From Bos javanicus (lineage: Eukaryota > Chordata > Mammalia > Artiodactyla > Bovidae), in NCBI RefSeq assembly GCF_032452875.1, contig NC_083883.1, positions 56,294,698 to 56,358,697 of the forward strand: DNA of 64,000 nucleotides. The letters are read 5' to 3'. Shown in pieces: positions 43,450-56,382 of the stretch; positions within the stretch are counted from its first letter, which is position 1, and each line of letters begins with the position of its first letter. The notes under the pieces are model-generated. The model ran no database searches, was not told where the DNA came from, and worked only from the letters and a program-made list of their open reading frames with translations. A program made the position numbers and the translations under genes.

Positions 43450-45718
43450 GTAATGAAAATCTTTAGCACCTTAACCAAGTATAGATGATAGTTATTTTAT
43501 GTTCTTAAAGTATATTCTATTTTGAAATCTTGTCATTTTGTCAAAATTACTTCTAACTTTCAGCTGTGTGATAGTAGTCATTTAATTTGGAACCCCATAC
43601 TTAAAATTTCTAATGAGGGAGAAACTTAGGAGTTAAAAAATTTTGTAGAAAGAATCACATGCAAGTTGAAAGCAGATAAAAGGATAGTGTTATGAAAAAG
43701 TTCATCCACTCATCTGTTTGACTTCTTAGGAAAAAACCCTTTTAAGCCAAAAATAACAAGTACATGATTATAACAGGCATATCCAAAATGGATATGATTC
43801 CTTTCATTTATTTTAATGCAGTGTTATTGATATTAATTTGAGTATTGTGATGGATGCATTTGTTTTCTTTAAAGCATTTCCCTTTCTGTATTTTTCCTTC
43901 TTGATTACCTTTCATTAGCAAAGTATATTTATTGTGGGAGTGGTATTCATTTAAGGAATGCCCTTGGAGGTTAATATATATTCAAGAGTTGGTTTTTGAT
44001 GTAAAAATGGCAAGCCATCTTGACTGTTAAACAAATACCTGTTAATAGTGTAGTTAATGAAAACATCCAGTTCATGGTTTAGAAATGTTGTAAGAAATAG
44101 TTATTTTAGTATAAGTATACAGTTCTTTACTTAAGTGAGATTTTTTTTTTTAAGGTAGCACTACATGTTCTCCTTTCAGCTGTATTTTGCAAATGTCATT
44201 TAAATATCACAAATTATATCAACTTTTTCTTTATTTCATGATAATTGATTTTTTAGTGGTAGCAGAATGGTTTATTCAGCGTTTTTGAGCACCTAATTGT
44301 ATGTTAAATATCGTGTGGAGTGCTGGCATTATAGGTATGGTTATAAAGGTCTGACATCTTTGGGTTCATAATCTTGTGATGGAAATAGATCTTTAAATCT
44401 GTAATGATATCATTGGGTTAAATGCTGTCATAGAGTTGGTGCAGTGAGCCACAGAAATAGCGAGGAATCATTGCTTGGGTAGGTAAGGTAAGCACAACCA
44501 GTTACATTTAGCTATTGGTTAAACAGATTAGCTATTGGTTCATCTCTCTTCCATCCATTTTTACAGCATATCAGTAATGCAGGTGGTTTTGCTTAAGGCA
44601 AGACATAACATTTTGGAGCCCTGAAAATTCTGTGAGGAGGTAGTTTCAAGGACATTAAATACTTATCAGGTCCTAGATCCTAATTAGTAATGATCTTGCA
44701 GAGTTTAAAAGATTAAGATGAATCACTGGCAGAGATGTAGAGACCTGGCGTGAGCTTCTGATCCCCCCTCACTTGTAGTGCATCCCTCCACCTTAATGAG
44801 TCCATACTGAAATCAAAGGCTTGTCAGCACTGAAGCTCCTGGAGGGAGCAGTGGACTTACCAGTGCAACAAACAGTTGATCAAGTTGGAGGGTTTGTATG
44901 TACAATTATCAGCAGTTGTGATTTGTTGTTACCCAATGTTATTAATCTTTGTGGTATCTTAATACACAGTTATTGAGCTTTAACCAGACTACATCTAATA
45001 AAAATGAACTCATTACCTTATAATGAAGACTGTGGGACAGTTGTGGTTATTACAGGTTACACCTTTGTAATCACCTGAAATCATATTCCTTGTAACTTTG
45101 CCTCATGTGTCTTAGTTCTGCCCTCTAGAGCAAGATATTAATACTTCTATGACATATCCAAGTATGTGAACTCTTTGAAAACAGATTTCCCCTTGCACTT
45201 TATTCTGACAAACTTTGAAAAAGGGTACAATTGAACTTCAGAATTTATGAGGCTTTTCTGTTTGACTTGAATAATTTTTGAGCAGTGCATACTTTGTTCC
45301 CTGAATGCTAAGTGAGCAGGATGAGCTGAGACTTTTCTATACATTTATAAATTTTGTTTAATATAAAAGATACATGAAAAAGAAAGCTATATTTATAAAC
45401 AAAATATATTTTTAGTCAGCCGAATTACTTATATATATTATGCATAGTATATAAACAAAATCACATATAAATAAAATTAATTAAGTTCTTTTGGGGAGGT
45501 GCAGATAATGGACTCTGAATTTTCTCCCAGTAGTGAGAATAGTTTTGAAGATACTTGTAGTGTAGGAATAAGGAAATGAGAATTTTTGATTTATAACCAT
45601 CAATACCTAGGAAAAGCTGAACAGAAAAGTACCAAAAAGAGGTGAAAACTGAGTAGAGTCAGATTTCATGGAACTGGAACACAACTTATAATCCTAGAGA
45701 TGCCTCAGAAAGTTTGTG

Positions 45719-45937
45719 AAAGAAGTGAAAGAAAGTGAAGTTGCTCAGTCGAGTCTGACTCTTTGCGACCCCATGGACTGTAGCCTACCAGGTTCCTCTG
45801 TCCATGGGATTTTCCAGGCAAGAGTACTGGAGTGGGTTGCCATTTCCTTCTCCAGGGGATCGTCCCGACCCAGGGATTGAACCTGCGTCTCCCGCGTTAT
45901 AGGCAGATGCTTTTACTGTCTGAGCCACCAGGGAAGT
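45719..45937 (-). mobile_element. Bov-tA SINE, antisense
   Basis: gtgaagttgctcagtcgagt through ctgagccaccagggaagt. The perfect 14-bp repeat tcagaaagtttgtg flanks it at 45705-45718 and 45938-45951. Confidence 0.93.
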
Positions 45938-46204
45938 TCAGAAAGTTTGTGGATCTTCATAATTAACTATTGAGACACTAGACCAGTAGTTGGACTCACA
46001 GAAATAAAATTTATATTATAATCTAACACACTTATAAATGTTAAAAAAGCTGTAGTAAAATTTTTATGAAATAGTTCTTAAATTATGAAATTTAAGAAAT
46101 AGTGAAATTTATGAAATAATTCATGTTTGATGAAATCTGTTATTTTTTTCTTCTACTTGATTTAAAAGTGTGATCATAATCCACTAACTTGATTTTACTG
46201 TTTG

Positions 46205-46325
46205 GAAATCATTAGTCTGTCAACTGCGTAAAGTCAGGACCATTCTCTTGTTTTCTTTGCTGGATACTCACAGGCATAGAGTGTAACTCATAGTAGGCTC
46301 ATATTTGCTTAAGGAATGAATGGAT
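46205..46325 (+). repeat. L2 LINE 3' end
   Basis: caactgcgtaaagtcaggac and catagtaggctcatatttgc then aaggaatgaatgga follow the L2 3' end in sense. Confidence 0.55.
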
Positions 46326-47069
46326 TAGCGAGAACTTATGTTTCTTTGTTTCTTTGTGTGTTGTCTCCTTCTCCTGATAACATCTGTGTGCTTTACCCTG
46401 CTGTCCCTACTTGACCTCATAGCTTCGGCTTACTCATAACTTGACAGTAGTTTATTCACGGCTTTGTATGTGATTCTTCAGCTTATGTTCCATTGCAAAG
46501 TGCCGTATTCTGTTTCTATTCCCTGGTTTATTTTCTTAAGAGGAGGGCATCTGGTGGTTCCAGCCTGGCCTCTTCGGGGCAGAGGTGTTTGTTGTCCAGA
46601 TGTCTTTTCCCTGATGTCCCTGATCTTGTCAGCCTTCTTGGGGGAGGGAAGGCCTGCAGAGGAGCTGGGAAAGAACTCTAGAGCAAAGATTGTGAAAGTC
46701 TCTTCATAAGGGGATGGGAGCAAGCCAGACTATGTAATAGAAATATCAAGTACAATAACAGAAGTGACTCGAGGAGAAACTTACTGAAGGCTTTTAATGT
46801 ATGAGACAGTATTTTTGTGGTTGTGAAGACTAAAGAGAAATAAAAATATGTTTGATTTGGTTAGGCTGTTTTGCTTACAGGGAACAAAGATTCACTTAGA
46901 GCACCTGAAGAACAAAAAAGGTACTTGACCTTGATGAAATTAGACCTGAACCTGAACAGTGGTCTCTGTCTGGTCTCTTTCTGTCTGCTTCCCCGCCCCG
47001 CATGGGCTTGCTCTTTCAGTGAGCCTCTTTCTTAGGAGCTGCCCCTGTTCTCACAGCCTCTGGTGCTCT

Positions 47070-47250
47070 GCTCCCTTTTCTCTTTCTGCACCACCTTCTC
47101 TCTCCCCCTCCCTTCCTCCCTCCATTGCCTGCCTCTTTCCTTTTTTCCTTGTCCTCGCCTGCCTTTTCCCTCCTTGCCCTTTCTCTCCCTCCCTGTCTCT
47201 TCTTTGCCCTTCTCTCTAGGTTCCCCACTCTTTCTGCCCCTTCAACTCGC
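47070..47250. repeat. Pyrimidine-rich low-complexity tract
   Basis: CT-rich on the + strand for about 180 bp with only occasional purines, in clusters such as tccctcccttcctccctcc. Not a strict microsatellite. Confidence 0.85.
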
Positions 47251-48135
47251 CTCCTTTGTATGTGCCTTTGTTTTTTTGACTACATGATTCACTATTTTTA
47301 AGGAATTTTTTTTGTTTTCTCCATTTCTTGCTTAACACTTTAGCAGTTTACTAATACTCTGCTGTTCTTTATATATTTTCCCCTACCTTAAATTCAGTTA
47401 TAACTTCATTCTGCATGTGATCTGTCATTTTTGTATCAAAACCTTTCAGCCCCACTGCTGACTGCCCACTTTCTTTGGTATTTGTTAATTGAAAGAAAGA
47501 ATTTGATTGGTCTAGCTCATTTTTTGGACTCAAGCATAGCATAAGCTCTTGTCCAGAAATGAACTAGATATTTTGGGGTCAGGTGCTCATTCTTGCTCTG
47601 AATGGGAGTCTAATTAGACAGTAGAGAGAGAGGATAGGCACATGGAAGGGAGGGAGACAGGGAAAGAGAATGAATATGAATATATAAGTGTGTTGGAGGT
47701 ACTGGGTGGATTTCCTTTACATGGTCTTGAGTGTTTTTCTCCTCTGCTTTATAGTCTGATCAGTGAACTATCACCAGTACACTAGAAAAATGTGCATACT
47801 AATTACCAACTGACTGAAATAGTTTCATAAGGATTCAGAGAAGCATCTCTGTGTGGGAAATACTGAAAAAAAACTTTTTTGTCTTTTAGCCTGAACTTTT
47901 TAGCGCTCTCCATTCATAATATGAGGAAATTGGTACAGAAAATTGAAAGTATTGTAGATAATAATATTCTTTTGCAAATGCTATATTTGTATACTGTGTG
48001 CTTTTCTCCCTTGGGACAGCCTTTAAGCTCCCCCACACCACATACACATACATATACACAACTGCATGTGGCCTTGCTTTCACTATAGAAGTTTCTGCTT
48101 TAGTGAGAATCAAGAGCTGGCTTGGTAAAAGTCTT

Positions 48136-48220
48136 AAGGGGTGGAGGAAGTGAAGAGGAAGAAGAGAAGAGAAGGAGAGAATGGAAGAAGGAGAATAAAT
48201 ATAAGGGTAGAGGAAGATAG
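48136..48220. repeat. Purine-rich low-complexity tract
   Basis: GA-rich on the + strand (gaagaggaagaagagaagag and similar), the strand complement in composition of the tract 0.9 kb upstream, 570 bp before exon F. Confidence 0.85.
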
Positions 48221-48790
48221 TTAACAATCTTGGGTATAGATACAAACCGGTATTAGTCTCCTAATGTTGATTTATGATTGTAAGAAAGTGTCCATATATC
48301 TGGCATATAGACAATAGAAAAGTATTAACTTTAAAGGTGTTAATTGTGACAAAGGTAATTAGTTATTTTAAGAATATATTAAAAATTAGAACATTAGAAG
48401 AAAAATTTTAATATTTTCCTGTGATTAGCTTAATTCTCACTTTATATATCCTTGTATGTCTGGGTATGTGAGATTTTGACAACCAGCCTAAGATAAAGTT
48501 AAATAAAACTTCATACCAATACTGTGTTTTTGTGAGTCAGCATCTAAGGGCATACCTTTTATCTTAGAGTATGTGTGTCTAAATAGAAATGCTGGAGAAA
48601 GCTGCAGGAGAATTTAATATTTAAAGAAATGCTTCTGTAGAGTGAAAAAAATTTACCAAGAAAATAAATGCCCTGAGTGTAAATTCAAATTTAATTAATT
48701 GAATTGCTTAAAGTAAGATATACTTACAAGTTAACATGATGATTTTGGGGGTGTAAATATTCTCAGTGATTTCTGTTTGAAATGTCATAG

Positions 48791-48904
<114 letters not shown>

Positions 48905-49258
48905 TAAAAGATTACTCAATATTTATTATAAAATTTGCACTATGGACAATATTGTTTTGCCATGTTTAAAAAATATTCTGGTACTTATTTTAAATGGAGT
49001 TATTCTTCTTTTCATACTTTATGTATCAGTGGGGATAACCTCCACTATTCAGAAGAAAGCCCTCCAAGGATATGTGGATTAATTTTATTACATTATTTAG
49101 AAAAGTATTTGGGCTTAGTGTTTCATGTGTCATAATAGCGTTGTTTTATTTGTAGGGGAAAAGAGAGAATATGAAAAAAATGATGAAAGAAAATTCTGGA
49201 ATTTTTGCATATCTTTGATATCTATTTTAACTTTTTTTTCTTTATATTACAGATTACT

Positions 49259-49283
49259 TTTATATATATATATATATATATAT
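49259..49283. repeat. TA microsatellite
   Basis: About 12 TA units. Confidence 0.95.
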
Positions 49284-49584
49284 TTTAAATTTACTAATTG
49301 TTTATTCCAGTCTTTTGACCTTTGGGCATTTAGTAATGTATATTTAAGATTTCATTTGTGGCAAATACTTTTTTTCAAGCTTTTTATTTTTTCATTTTGT
49401 TAATATATCTAGTGTTAAACAGAATTTATACATGATAAATAGGCTCATTTTTCATTTTTTTCCTTGTTTTTATTTTTATTCCTCCTTTATCTAGATATCT
49501 GTTCATTGCCCATGTGGTTTTTTGTTGTTTTCTTCTCTACTGTCTGCCTTTAAACTAAAATTTAGTTTCATCTCATGGAGTTAT

Positions 49585-49901
49585 AGTGAAAGTTGTTCAG
49601 TTGTGTCCTGCTCTTTTGAGACCCCATGGACTATACTGTCTGTGGAATTCTCCAGGCCAGAATACTGGAGTGGATAGCTATTCCCTTCTCCAGGGGATCT
49701 TCCCAACCCAGGGATTGAACCCAGGTCTCCTGCATTGCAGGCAGATTCTTTACCAGCTGAGCCACCAGGGAAGCCCAAGAATACTGGAGTGGGTAGCTTA
49801 TCTTTCTCCAGAGGATCTTCCCAATCCGGGGGTCGAACCAGGGGTCGAACCTCCTGCATTGCAGGTGGATTCTTTACCAACTGAGCTACCAGGGAAGCCC
49901 T
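49585..49901 (-). mobile_element. Double-headed Bov-tA SINE, antisense
   Basis: Same layout as at 39825: a Bov-A tail, head 1 (ccagctgagccaccagggaa), a stub (agaatactggagtgggtagc) and head 2 (ccaactgagctaccagggaa). A local duplication of ggggtcgaacc lies at 49828-49850. Flanks tcatggagttata near 49573 and tcatgagttata near 49902 are the target repeat. Confidence 0.87.
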
Positions 49902-50891
49902 TCATGAGTTATAATCTTCTACTAAATGCTTTACTGTGATTCAACACAATATATTGAGAAAATCTGAATCAGTTTGCTTGATCTTCAGTTTAATATTATT
50001 TACTTTGTATCCACAATAGACTTTTGGTTAAAGACAGGAGCATTAGTGAATATGGATATGGAAAGATATTAATGAAGAACAGTAAATTATAATTATTCTT
50101 GAATTTAACAGGAGTATTTACCACTTCCATAAATTGCATGCATTTGATCACACATCAAGCTATTTCAAAATGAGGGCTAAAAAGAGAAAAACAATGATGA
50201 CTATGTAAAATTTAGGTTTTCATATATTAGGAATAAATAATCTTTACACCCACAGTTTGTTATTTCTGGATGCAGACTTGTGAATATCAGTCTATAAACT
50301 TCTTCCTTTTAATCATTCAGAAAATCAACATGAAAATGGAAAAATAAGCCAGCTGATAATTTTGATGAATAAAATACAGAAATTTCAAACAATAACTTAT
50401 AAAAGCAGTTTTTATCTGTTTTTAATGTAACACAGTTCAGTTTCATTTTGTATTTTAACACCTATTTGGTTGTCAATTAAAAATAATTTATTTAAAAATT
50501 TATTTGTTCAGTTAAACTATATAATTCTATATCAAAATAACATCCTGATACAGTGTTGAGAGAATCTCAGTTTCTCTTGACTTGGCATATAGAATGCTTG
50601 CATTTAGTACAAATGTAATACATCTTTTGTTGAGTTTAATTGTATTAATAGAAGTATAGTTGATTTTAAATGTTGTATAATGGTTAAAAAGAAATTATTG
50701 AAGGTTTCTTCTAATGGTAGGCTTGATTATTTGAACTTTCCTTTTAACAGAACTGACAATTGCAGATGAAATATATTTTTAAATTTTAAAATAATTTAAA
50801 AATAATGCAGTTATATGGAATAATGAAACCACAGGTTCAAAAAGCCCAATGAATTTCAAAAGGGTAAATCAAGTCCATATCAGCCTATCAT

Positions 50892-50993
50892 CCGTTCAGT
50901 TCAGTCGCTCAGTTGTGTCCAACTCTTTGCGACCCCATGGACTGCAGCACATCAGGGTTCCCTGTCTATCACCAACTCCCAGTTGTCCATCAA
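50892..50993 (-). mobile_element. BovB 3' tip, antisense
   Basis: ccgttcagttcagtcgctca to accaactcccagttgtcc. The repeat cctatcat flanks it at 50884-50891 and 50994-51001. Confidence 0.85.
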
Positions 50994-51184
50994 CCTATCA
51001 TAGTGAAACTAAAGAAAACCAATAGACACTGGCCTAGAAGATTCCAGATTAAAATTTAAAGGAGGCTGTAGCAAGTAAGCATTTTAAATGGTAGCTGAAA
51101 TGTTGACTTACAAGTGTATACTCTTGTTGTCTAAAAAAGCACTTGCCAGGGCTCTGATATATATTATATATATATTTATAGTAT

Positions 51185-51288
51185 GTGCTCAGGCGCAAAG
51201 TTGTGTCCAACTCTTTGCAACCCTGTGTACTATAGCCTGCCAGGCTCCTCTCTGTCCATGGGATTTCGCAGGCAAGAATGCTGGAGTA
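51185..51288 (-). mobile_element. Bov-A fragment, antisense
   Basis: gtgctcaggcgcaaagttgt through caggcaagaatgctggagta, flanked by tatata runs. Confidence 0.82.
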
Positions 51289-51347
51289 TATTTATATATA
51301 TATATATAGTGTATATATAGAGTATTTTGTATGCTATATATAGAGTA

Positions 51348-51500
51348 TAGGCTTTCCTTAAGGCTCTGCTGGTAAAGAATCCGCCTACAATGTCAGAGAC
51401 CTGGGTTTGATCCCTGTGTTGGGAAGATCCCCTAGAGTAGTGGAAGGCTACCCACTCCAGTATTCTGGCCTGGAGAATTCCATGAACTGTATAGTCCATA
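51348..51500 (+). mobile_element. Bov-tA SINE, sense
   Basis: taggctttccttaaggctct through gatccccta and gcctggagaattccatgaac; opposite in orientation to the Bov-A fragment 60 bp upstream. Confidence 0.82.
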
Positions 51501-52092
51501 TATGAAAATTACACAGAGCTATTTCATTAGAGCTTTGGTCAGTGATTTTCCTGAGAGTAAATATATATTATGGACATTGTGGGTATTAACAAATCCCTAG
51601 AGACTTCCCTTAAAGCATACAACATTGAATCATTTTAATAAAAATTTTGCAAGCAAATTGAACGAAGTGAAGGTTGAATGTCTCTTCTGATTTGACATTC
51701 CTTCCCATGCAACTCATCAAACAAACCTAATAATTTCTAGTATCTTTTTTTTATTGAATGAAGGGCAAATTTTTGTGATTTTCTGTTTCTAGTGTTTTTT
51801 GTTTGTTTTGTTGGGGGGGCAACCTGAAAGATAGTTTTAGTGTAAAAGACATTCGAAATTTTTATTTTTTATATTAAGGGCCTGATTTTGGGAAGGAAAA
51901 ATTAAAATCATCAGAGAAGATTTAGTCTTTTCATTAAGATGGGATTAGGAGAATTGAGAAATGTACTTGGGAAACTTGATTACTTTTGTCAATCTATGTG
52001 TCAGTAAAACACTTAAACATAGAGGGTAACGTGAGTATAAAGAACCTAAGTTCTTTAATTTTGTTTTCTCAATAAAGTAGTAATAAAATTAG

Positions 52093-52347
<255 letters not shown>

Positions 52348-52447
52348 TAATTCCTTAAATAGCAATAAAAAGCAATAAAATTCTTCAGATAATCAAATGA
52401 TATTTAGACTTAACAATAGAGTATTTGTAAAATGCATGTGTAAGATT

Positions 52448-52719
52448 CAGTTCAGTCGCTCTGTTGTGTCCAACTCTTTGTGACCCCGTGGACTGCAGTA
52501 TGCCAGGCCTTCCTGTCCATCAACAATTCCTGGAGATTTCTCAAAATTCATGTCCATCCAGTCGGTGCTTCCATCCAATCATCTCATACTCTGTTGTCCC
52601 TTTCTCCTGCTGCCTTCAATCTTTCCTAGCGTCAGGGTCTTTTCCAGTGAGTCAGTTCTTCGCATCAGGTGGCCAAAGTATTGGAGCTTCCGCTTCAGCA
52701 TCAGTCCTTCCAGTGAATA
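52448..52719 (-). mobile_element. BovB 3' end, antisense
   Basis: cagttcagtcgctctgttgt through catcagtccttccagtgaat. The 9-bp repeat tgtaagatt flanks it at 52439-52447 and 52720-52728. It starts 161 bp after the exon G donor. Confidence 0.92.
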
Positions 52720-52855
52720 TGTAAGATTAATGTCAGTTGAAAAAAACAGCTAGTAAAATTATATAGAAATTTGTTTTAGAAACATATAATGGTACCTGTA
52801 AAGTATCAACATACTTAATAGAAATATTAAATCATCAAAAACTTTTCTTTTATAT

Positions 52856-53923
52856 ACAATTCAGTTCAGTTCAGTCGATCGGTCGTGTCCGACTCTTTGC
52901 GCTCCATGAGCCGCAGCATGCCAGGCCTCCTTGTCCATCACCAACTCCTGGAGTTCATCCAAACCCATGTCCATCGAGTCGGTGATGCCATGCAACCATC
53001 TCATCCTCTGTCATCCCCTTCTCCTCCTGCCCTCAATCTTTCCCAGTATCAGGGTCTTTTCCAGTGAGTCAGCTCTTCGCATCAGGTGGCCAAAGTATTG
53101 GAGTTTCAGCTTCAACATCAGTCTTTCCAATGAACACCCAGGACTGATCTTTAGGATGGACTGGTTGGATCTCCTTGCAGTCCAAGGGACTCTCAAGAGT
53201 CTTCTCCAACACCACAGTTCAAAAGCATCAATTCTTTGGCGCTCAGCTTTCGTGATAGTCCAACTCTCACATCCATACATGACCACTGGAAAAACCATAG
53301 CTTTGACAAGACAGACCTTTGTTGGCAAAGTAATATCTCTGCTTTTTAATATGCTGTCTAGGTTGGTCATAACTTTCCTTCCATGGAGTAAGCGTATTTT
53401 AATTTCATGGCTGCAGTCACCATCTGCAGTGATTTTGGAGCCCCCAAAAATAAAGTCTGACACTGTTTCCACTGTTTCTCCATCTATTTCCCATGAAGTG
53501 ATGGGACCAGGTGCCATGATCTTCGTTTTCTGAATGTTGAGCTTTAAGCCAACTTTCTCACTCTCCTCTTTCACTTTCATCAAGAGGCTCTTTAGTTCTT
53601 CTTCACTTTCTGCCATAAGGGTGGTGTCATCTGTAGATCTGAGGTTATTGATATTTCTCCCAGCAATCTTGATTCCAGCCTGTGCTTCCTCCAGCCCAGT
53701 GTTTCTTGTGATGTACTCTGCATATAAGTTAAAGAAGCAGGGTGACAATATACAGCCTTGATGTACTCCTTTTCCTATTTGGAACCAGTCTGTTGTTCCA
53801 TGTCCAGTTCTAACTATTGCTTTCTGACCTGCATATAGGTTTCTCAAGAGGCAGGTTAGGTGGTCTGGTATTCCCATCTCTTAAAGAATTTTCCACAGTT
53901 TATTGTAATCCACACAGTCAAAG
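52856..53923 (-). mobile_element. BovB LINE with 288-codon frame, antisense
   Basis: About 1.07 kb. On the - strand one frame (53877 to 53011) stays open for 288 codons from MGIPDHLTCLLRNLYAG through KGVHQGCILSPCFFNLYAEY, NINNLRSTDDTTLMAES, YGCESWTITKAERQRIDAFE and on to GKIEGRRRRG. The catalytic motif is STDD (53637-53626) instead of YADD, so the RT would be altered even if expressed. The N-terminal RT and endonuclease are absent. Confidence 0.93.
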
Positions 53924-54080
53924 GCATATAAAACCAAAAAGAAAGAGCACAGAAATCTATCTATAGAAAGTAATAGTGAAAAAGTTTTCAAGTAATAACT
54001 GATTGTTATAGTTCTTTTTACCTATGTAATATTATATGAATGTGTTGTTTGACTTATTAGTAAGGTTATACAATTATTTT

Positions 54081-54216
54081 CGGAGAAGGAAATGGCAATC
54101 CACTCTGGTGTTCTTGCCTGGAGAATCCCAGGGACGGGGGAGCCTGGTGGGCTGCCGTCTATGGGGTCGCACAGAGTCAGACACGACTGAAGCGACTTAG
54201 CAGCAGCAGCAGCAGC
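54081..54216 (+). mobile_element. Bov-A monomer
   Basis: cggagaaggaaatggcaatc through cgacttagcagcagcagcag. Confidence 0.88.
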
Positions 54217-54607
54217 ATATAGTGATTTTAATATTAGATGAACAAAATTAGGGTTTCTGTGAAATTCTTAAGTTCTTAAGCAGTGTTAGTATGTAAAACA
54301 CCCTTTTTGTAAATGAAGGGAGAATGTTACTGTGGAAAATAATTTGAATTCTAACAGTATCTATTGTATGAAATCAGAATGAAATATTCTGTTTGAGTGA
54401 TAGGAATTTCTCATATCCTATTTAGTGCTCCCTCTCTCCCAAATTTAAAAATGCTTGTTGCTTCATATACTGTAATATGCAAAAAGTAATGTGAAAGCAA
54501 GCATCAGTGCAGTGAACAAATACAGAAACCACTTAACCATTTTCATATTACAAAAACTTATCATTGCTCAGTTAGGCTTCATATGCTATACACATACATC
54601 TAATTAT

Positions 54608-54669
54608 GTAAATATATAAATTCCAGTACTCTTGTTTATCTTTGCAAGAGTACTGGAATTTATATTTAC
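54608..54669. repeat. Perfect inverted repeat (hairpin)
   Basis: The arm tataaattccagtactcttg (54615-54634) is exactly complementary to 54645-54664 across a 10-base loop. The pairing extends to 54608 and 54669 with a 2-base bulge. The arms contain the Bov-A phrase ccagtactcttg in both orientations. Confidence 0.9.
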
Positions 54670-54941
54670 TTAAAAATAAAGAATATATGAGTGGATTTTT
54701 ATTATTAAGTGTTATTTTTATATTTTTTAAAATTGCTGATATTGAGTGACTAAGTCATAAGTACCATAAGATTTCTTAGTAATTAGAAAAATAGTATTTG
54801 AGGCAAAAAAAACAAAAACAACTATTTGACGTCATTTCATATGAATTAAAAAGATTAAATTAGACTCACTGTAGTACTCAGCTCCATTAAATGTGAAACT
54901 GATTTAAATTAATGTAAAATAAGAAGACATTTCTAACTTTG

Positions 54942-55141
54942 TACTTGGTCGCTCAGTTGTGTGTTAGTTTTTTGACCACATGGACTGTAGCCCGCCAGGC
55001 TTCTCTGTGGCATTTCACAGACAAAAATACTGGAATGTGTTGCCATTTCCTACTCCAGGGGATCTTCCCAACCCACAGGTCGAATCCATGTCTCTTACAT
55101 TGGGAGGTGGATTCTTTACCACTGCACTACTTGGGAAGCCC
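54942..55141 (-). mobile_element. Bov-tA SINE, antisense
   Basis: ggtcgctcagttgtgtgtta through gcactacttgggaagccc. The 11-bp repeat ttctaactttg flanks it at 54931-54941 and 55142-55152. Confidence 0.9.
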
Positions 55142-55157
55142 TTCTAACTTTGCAAAG

Positions 55158-55352
55158 TGAAAGAAAGTGAAAGCGTTAGTTGCTCAGTTGTTGTCTGACT
55201 CTTTGTGACTCCATGGAGTGTAGCCCACCAGGCTCCTATGTCCCTGGAATTCTTCAGGCAAGAATAATGGAGTGGGTTGCCATGCCCTTCTCCAAGAGAT
55301 CTTCCTGACCCAGGAATTGAACCCAGGTCTCCTGAGTTGCAGGCAGATTCTG
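55158..55352 (-). mobile_element. Bov-tA SINE, antisense, head trimmed
   Basis: gtgaaagaaagtgaaagcgt through gagttgcaggcagattctga. It lies 17 bp after the previous SINE and lacks the usual gagccaccagggaagccc head. Confidence 0.85.
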
Positions 55353-55371
55353 ACCAATGGTATAATTTAAT

Positions 55372-56250
55372 TTCTTTAGTAGATGCTATGTTACTCTGTT
55401 TATTATTATTTTTATTTCCTCTTGAGTCATTTTTTGGTGATCCTTGTCTTTCAAGGAATCTTCAGTTTAATCAAGGATATTTAATTTATTGCTTAAAATA
55501 TTCCCTTTTTATTTTTAATGTCTTTAGAATCTCTATGATCTGCTTTTATTTCTGATACTGTTAATTTATATATTCTCCCTTGTGTTTTTTTTAATCAGCC
55601 TACCTTGAAGTATATTGATTTTATTGATTTTCATTCTTCCCCATGGAACCAAATTTGGGGCACATTCATTTCTCTATTGTTTTTATGTTTTTTCTTCTGT
55701 TGATTCTTTTTGTTTTCTTTTTTATTTCCTTTTTTTGTTCTTTGGATTTAACTTGTTTAGTTTCTTCATGTGAAGATTTTGAAAAACATTTTTTTACTAC
55801 TATCTTTTTTCCCTAAAATCTTTTAATTTTTAAGATTATAATTTCCTTCTAACTTCTGCTTTAGCTGTACCCATAAAAACTCGATCTTTTGTGTGCTCAT
55901 AAATTTGAAATGTATATTCTGATTTCCCATGTTGTTTCTTTTGTGATATGTGAGTTCTTTGGAAATACGTTGTTTAATTTCCAGATATATGCAGAATTTT
56001 TAGATATCTTTCTTAATCTGATTTTTAATTTCATTTTGAACAGAGAACATACTCTGAGATTTGAATCTTTTTAAGTTGTTGAGACTTACTTATCCAAGAC
56101 ATGGCCTATTTTGGTGAATGTTCCAAGAGTATTCGTAGGGAACATGTATTCTGCATTTGTTGGGTGGAGTATTCTATAAATGTCAACTGTGTTACCTTCT
56201 ATGATGAGGTTTTTCTGTGTTTTCTACTCTAATATTCTGTATATTCAAGG
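55372..56250 (-). mobile_element. Old L1 ORF2 region, antisense
   Basis: Reverse L1 text: gtttaatttccagatatatg, then gttgagacttacttatccaa and gaatgttccaagagtattcg, then ctgcatttgttgggtggagt. Heavily diverged; no frame survives. Confidence 0.7.
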
Positions 56251-56382
56251 AGATCTCTCCATTCTTGTTGGAAAGAACAGTAGCAACTTCCCTGACTGTT
56301 ACTATGAGCAATAGTAATGATGCAGCCATCATTTAAAGGGAGTGTCCTACATGGTGTACCTCCTCAGTACAACTCTGTTGAG

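Larger units (their letters stand above)
43450..48790 (+). other. Intron E-F (5.3 kb)
   Basis: Mostly unrecognised AT-rich sequence at 43450-45700, 45955-46200 and 47260-48790. It contains a Bov-tA (45719-45937), an L2 tail (46205-46325), a pyrimidine-rich tract (47070-47250) and a purine-rich tract (48136-48220). Chance frames on both strands at 46460-46720 and 46959-47290 come from base composition. Confidence 0.7.

Noticed and set aside
46959..47290. Opposed Ser/Pro-rich and Arg/Lys-rich small frames
   Set aside because: They follow from the pyrimidine-rich composition of the tract; no family match and no coding context.
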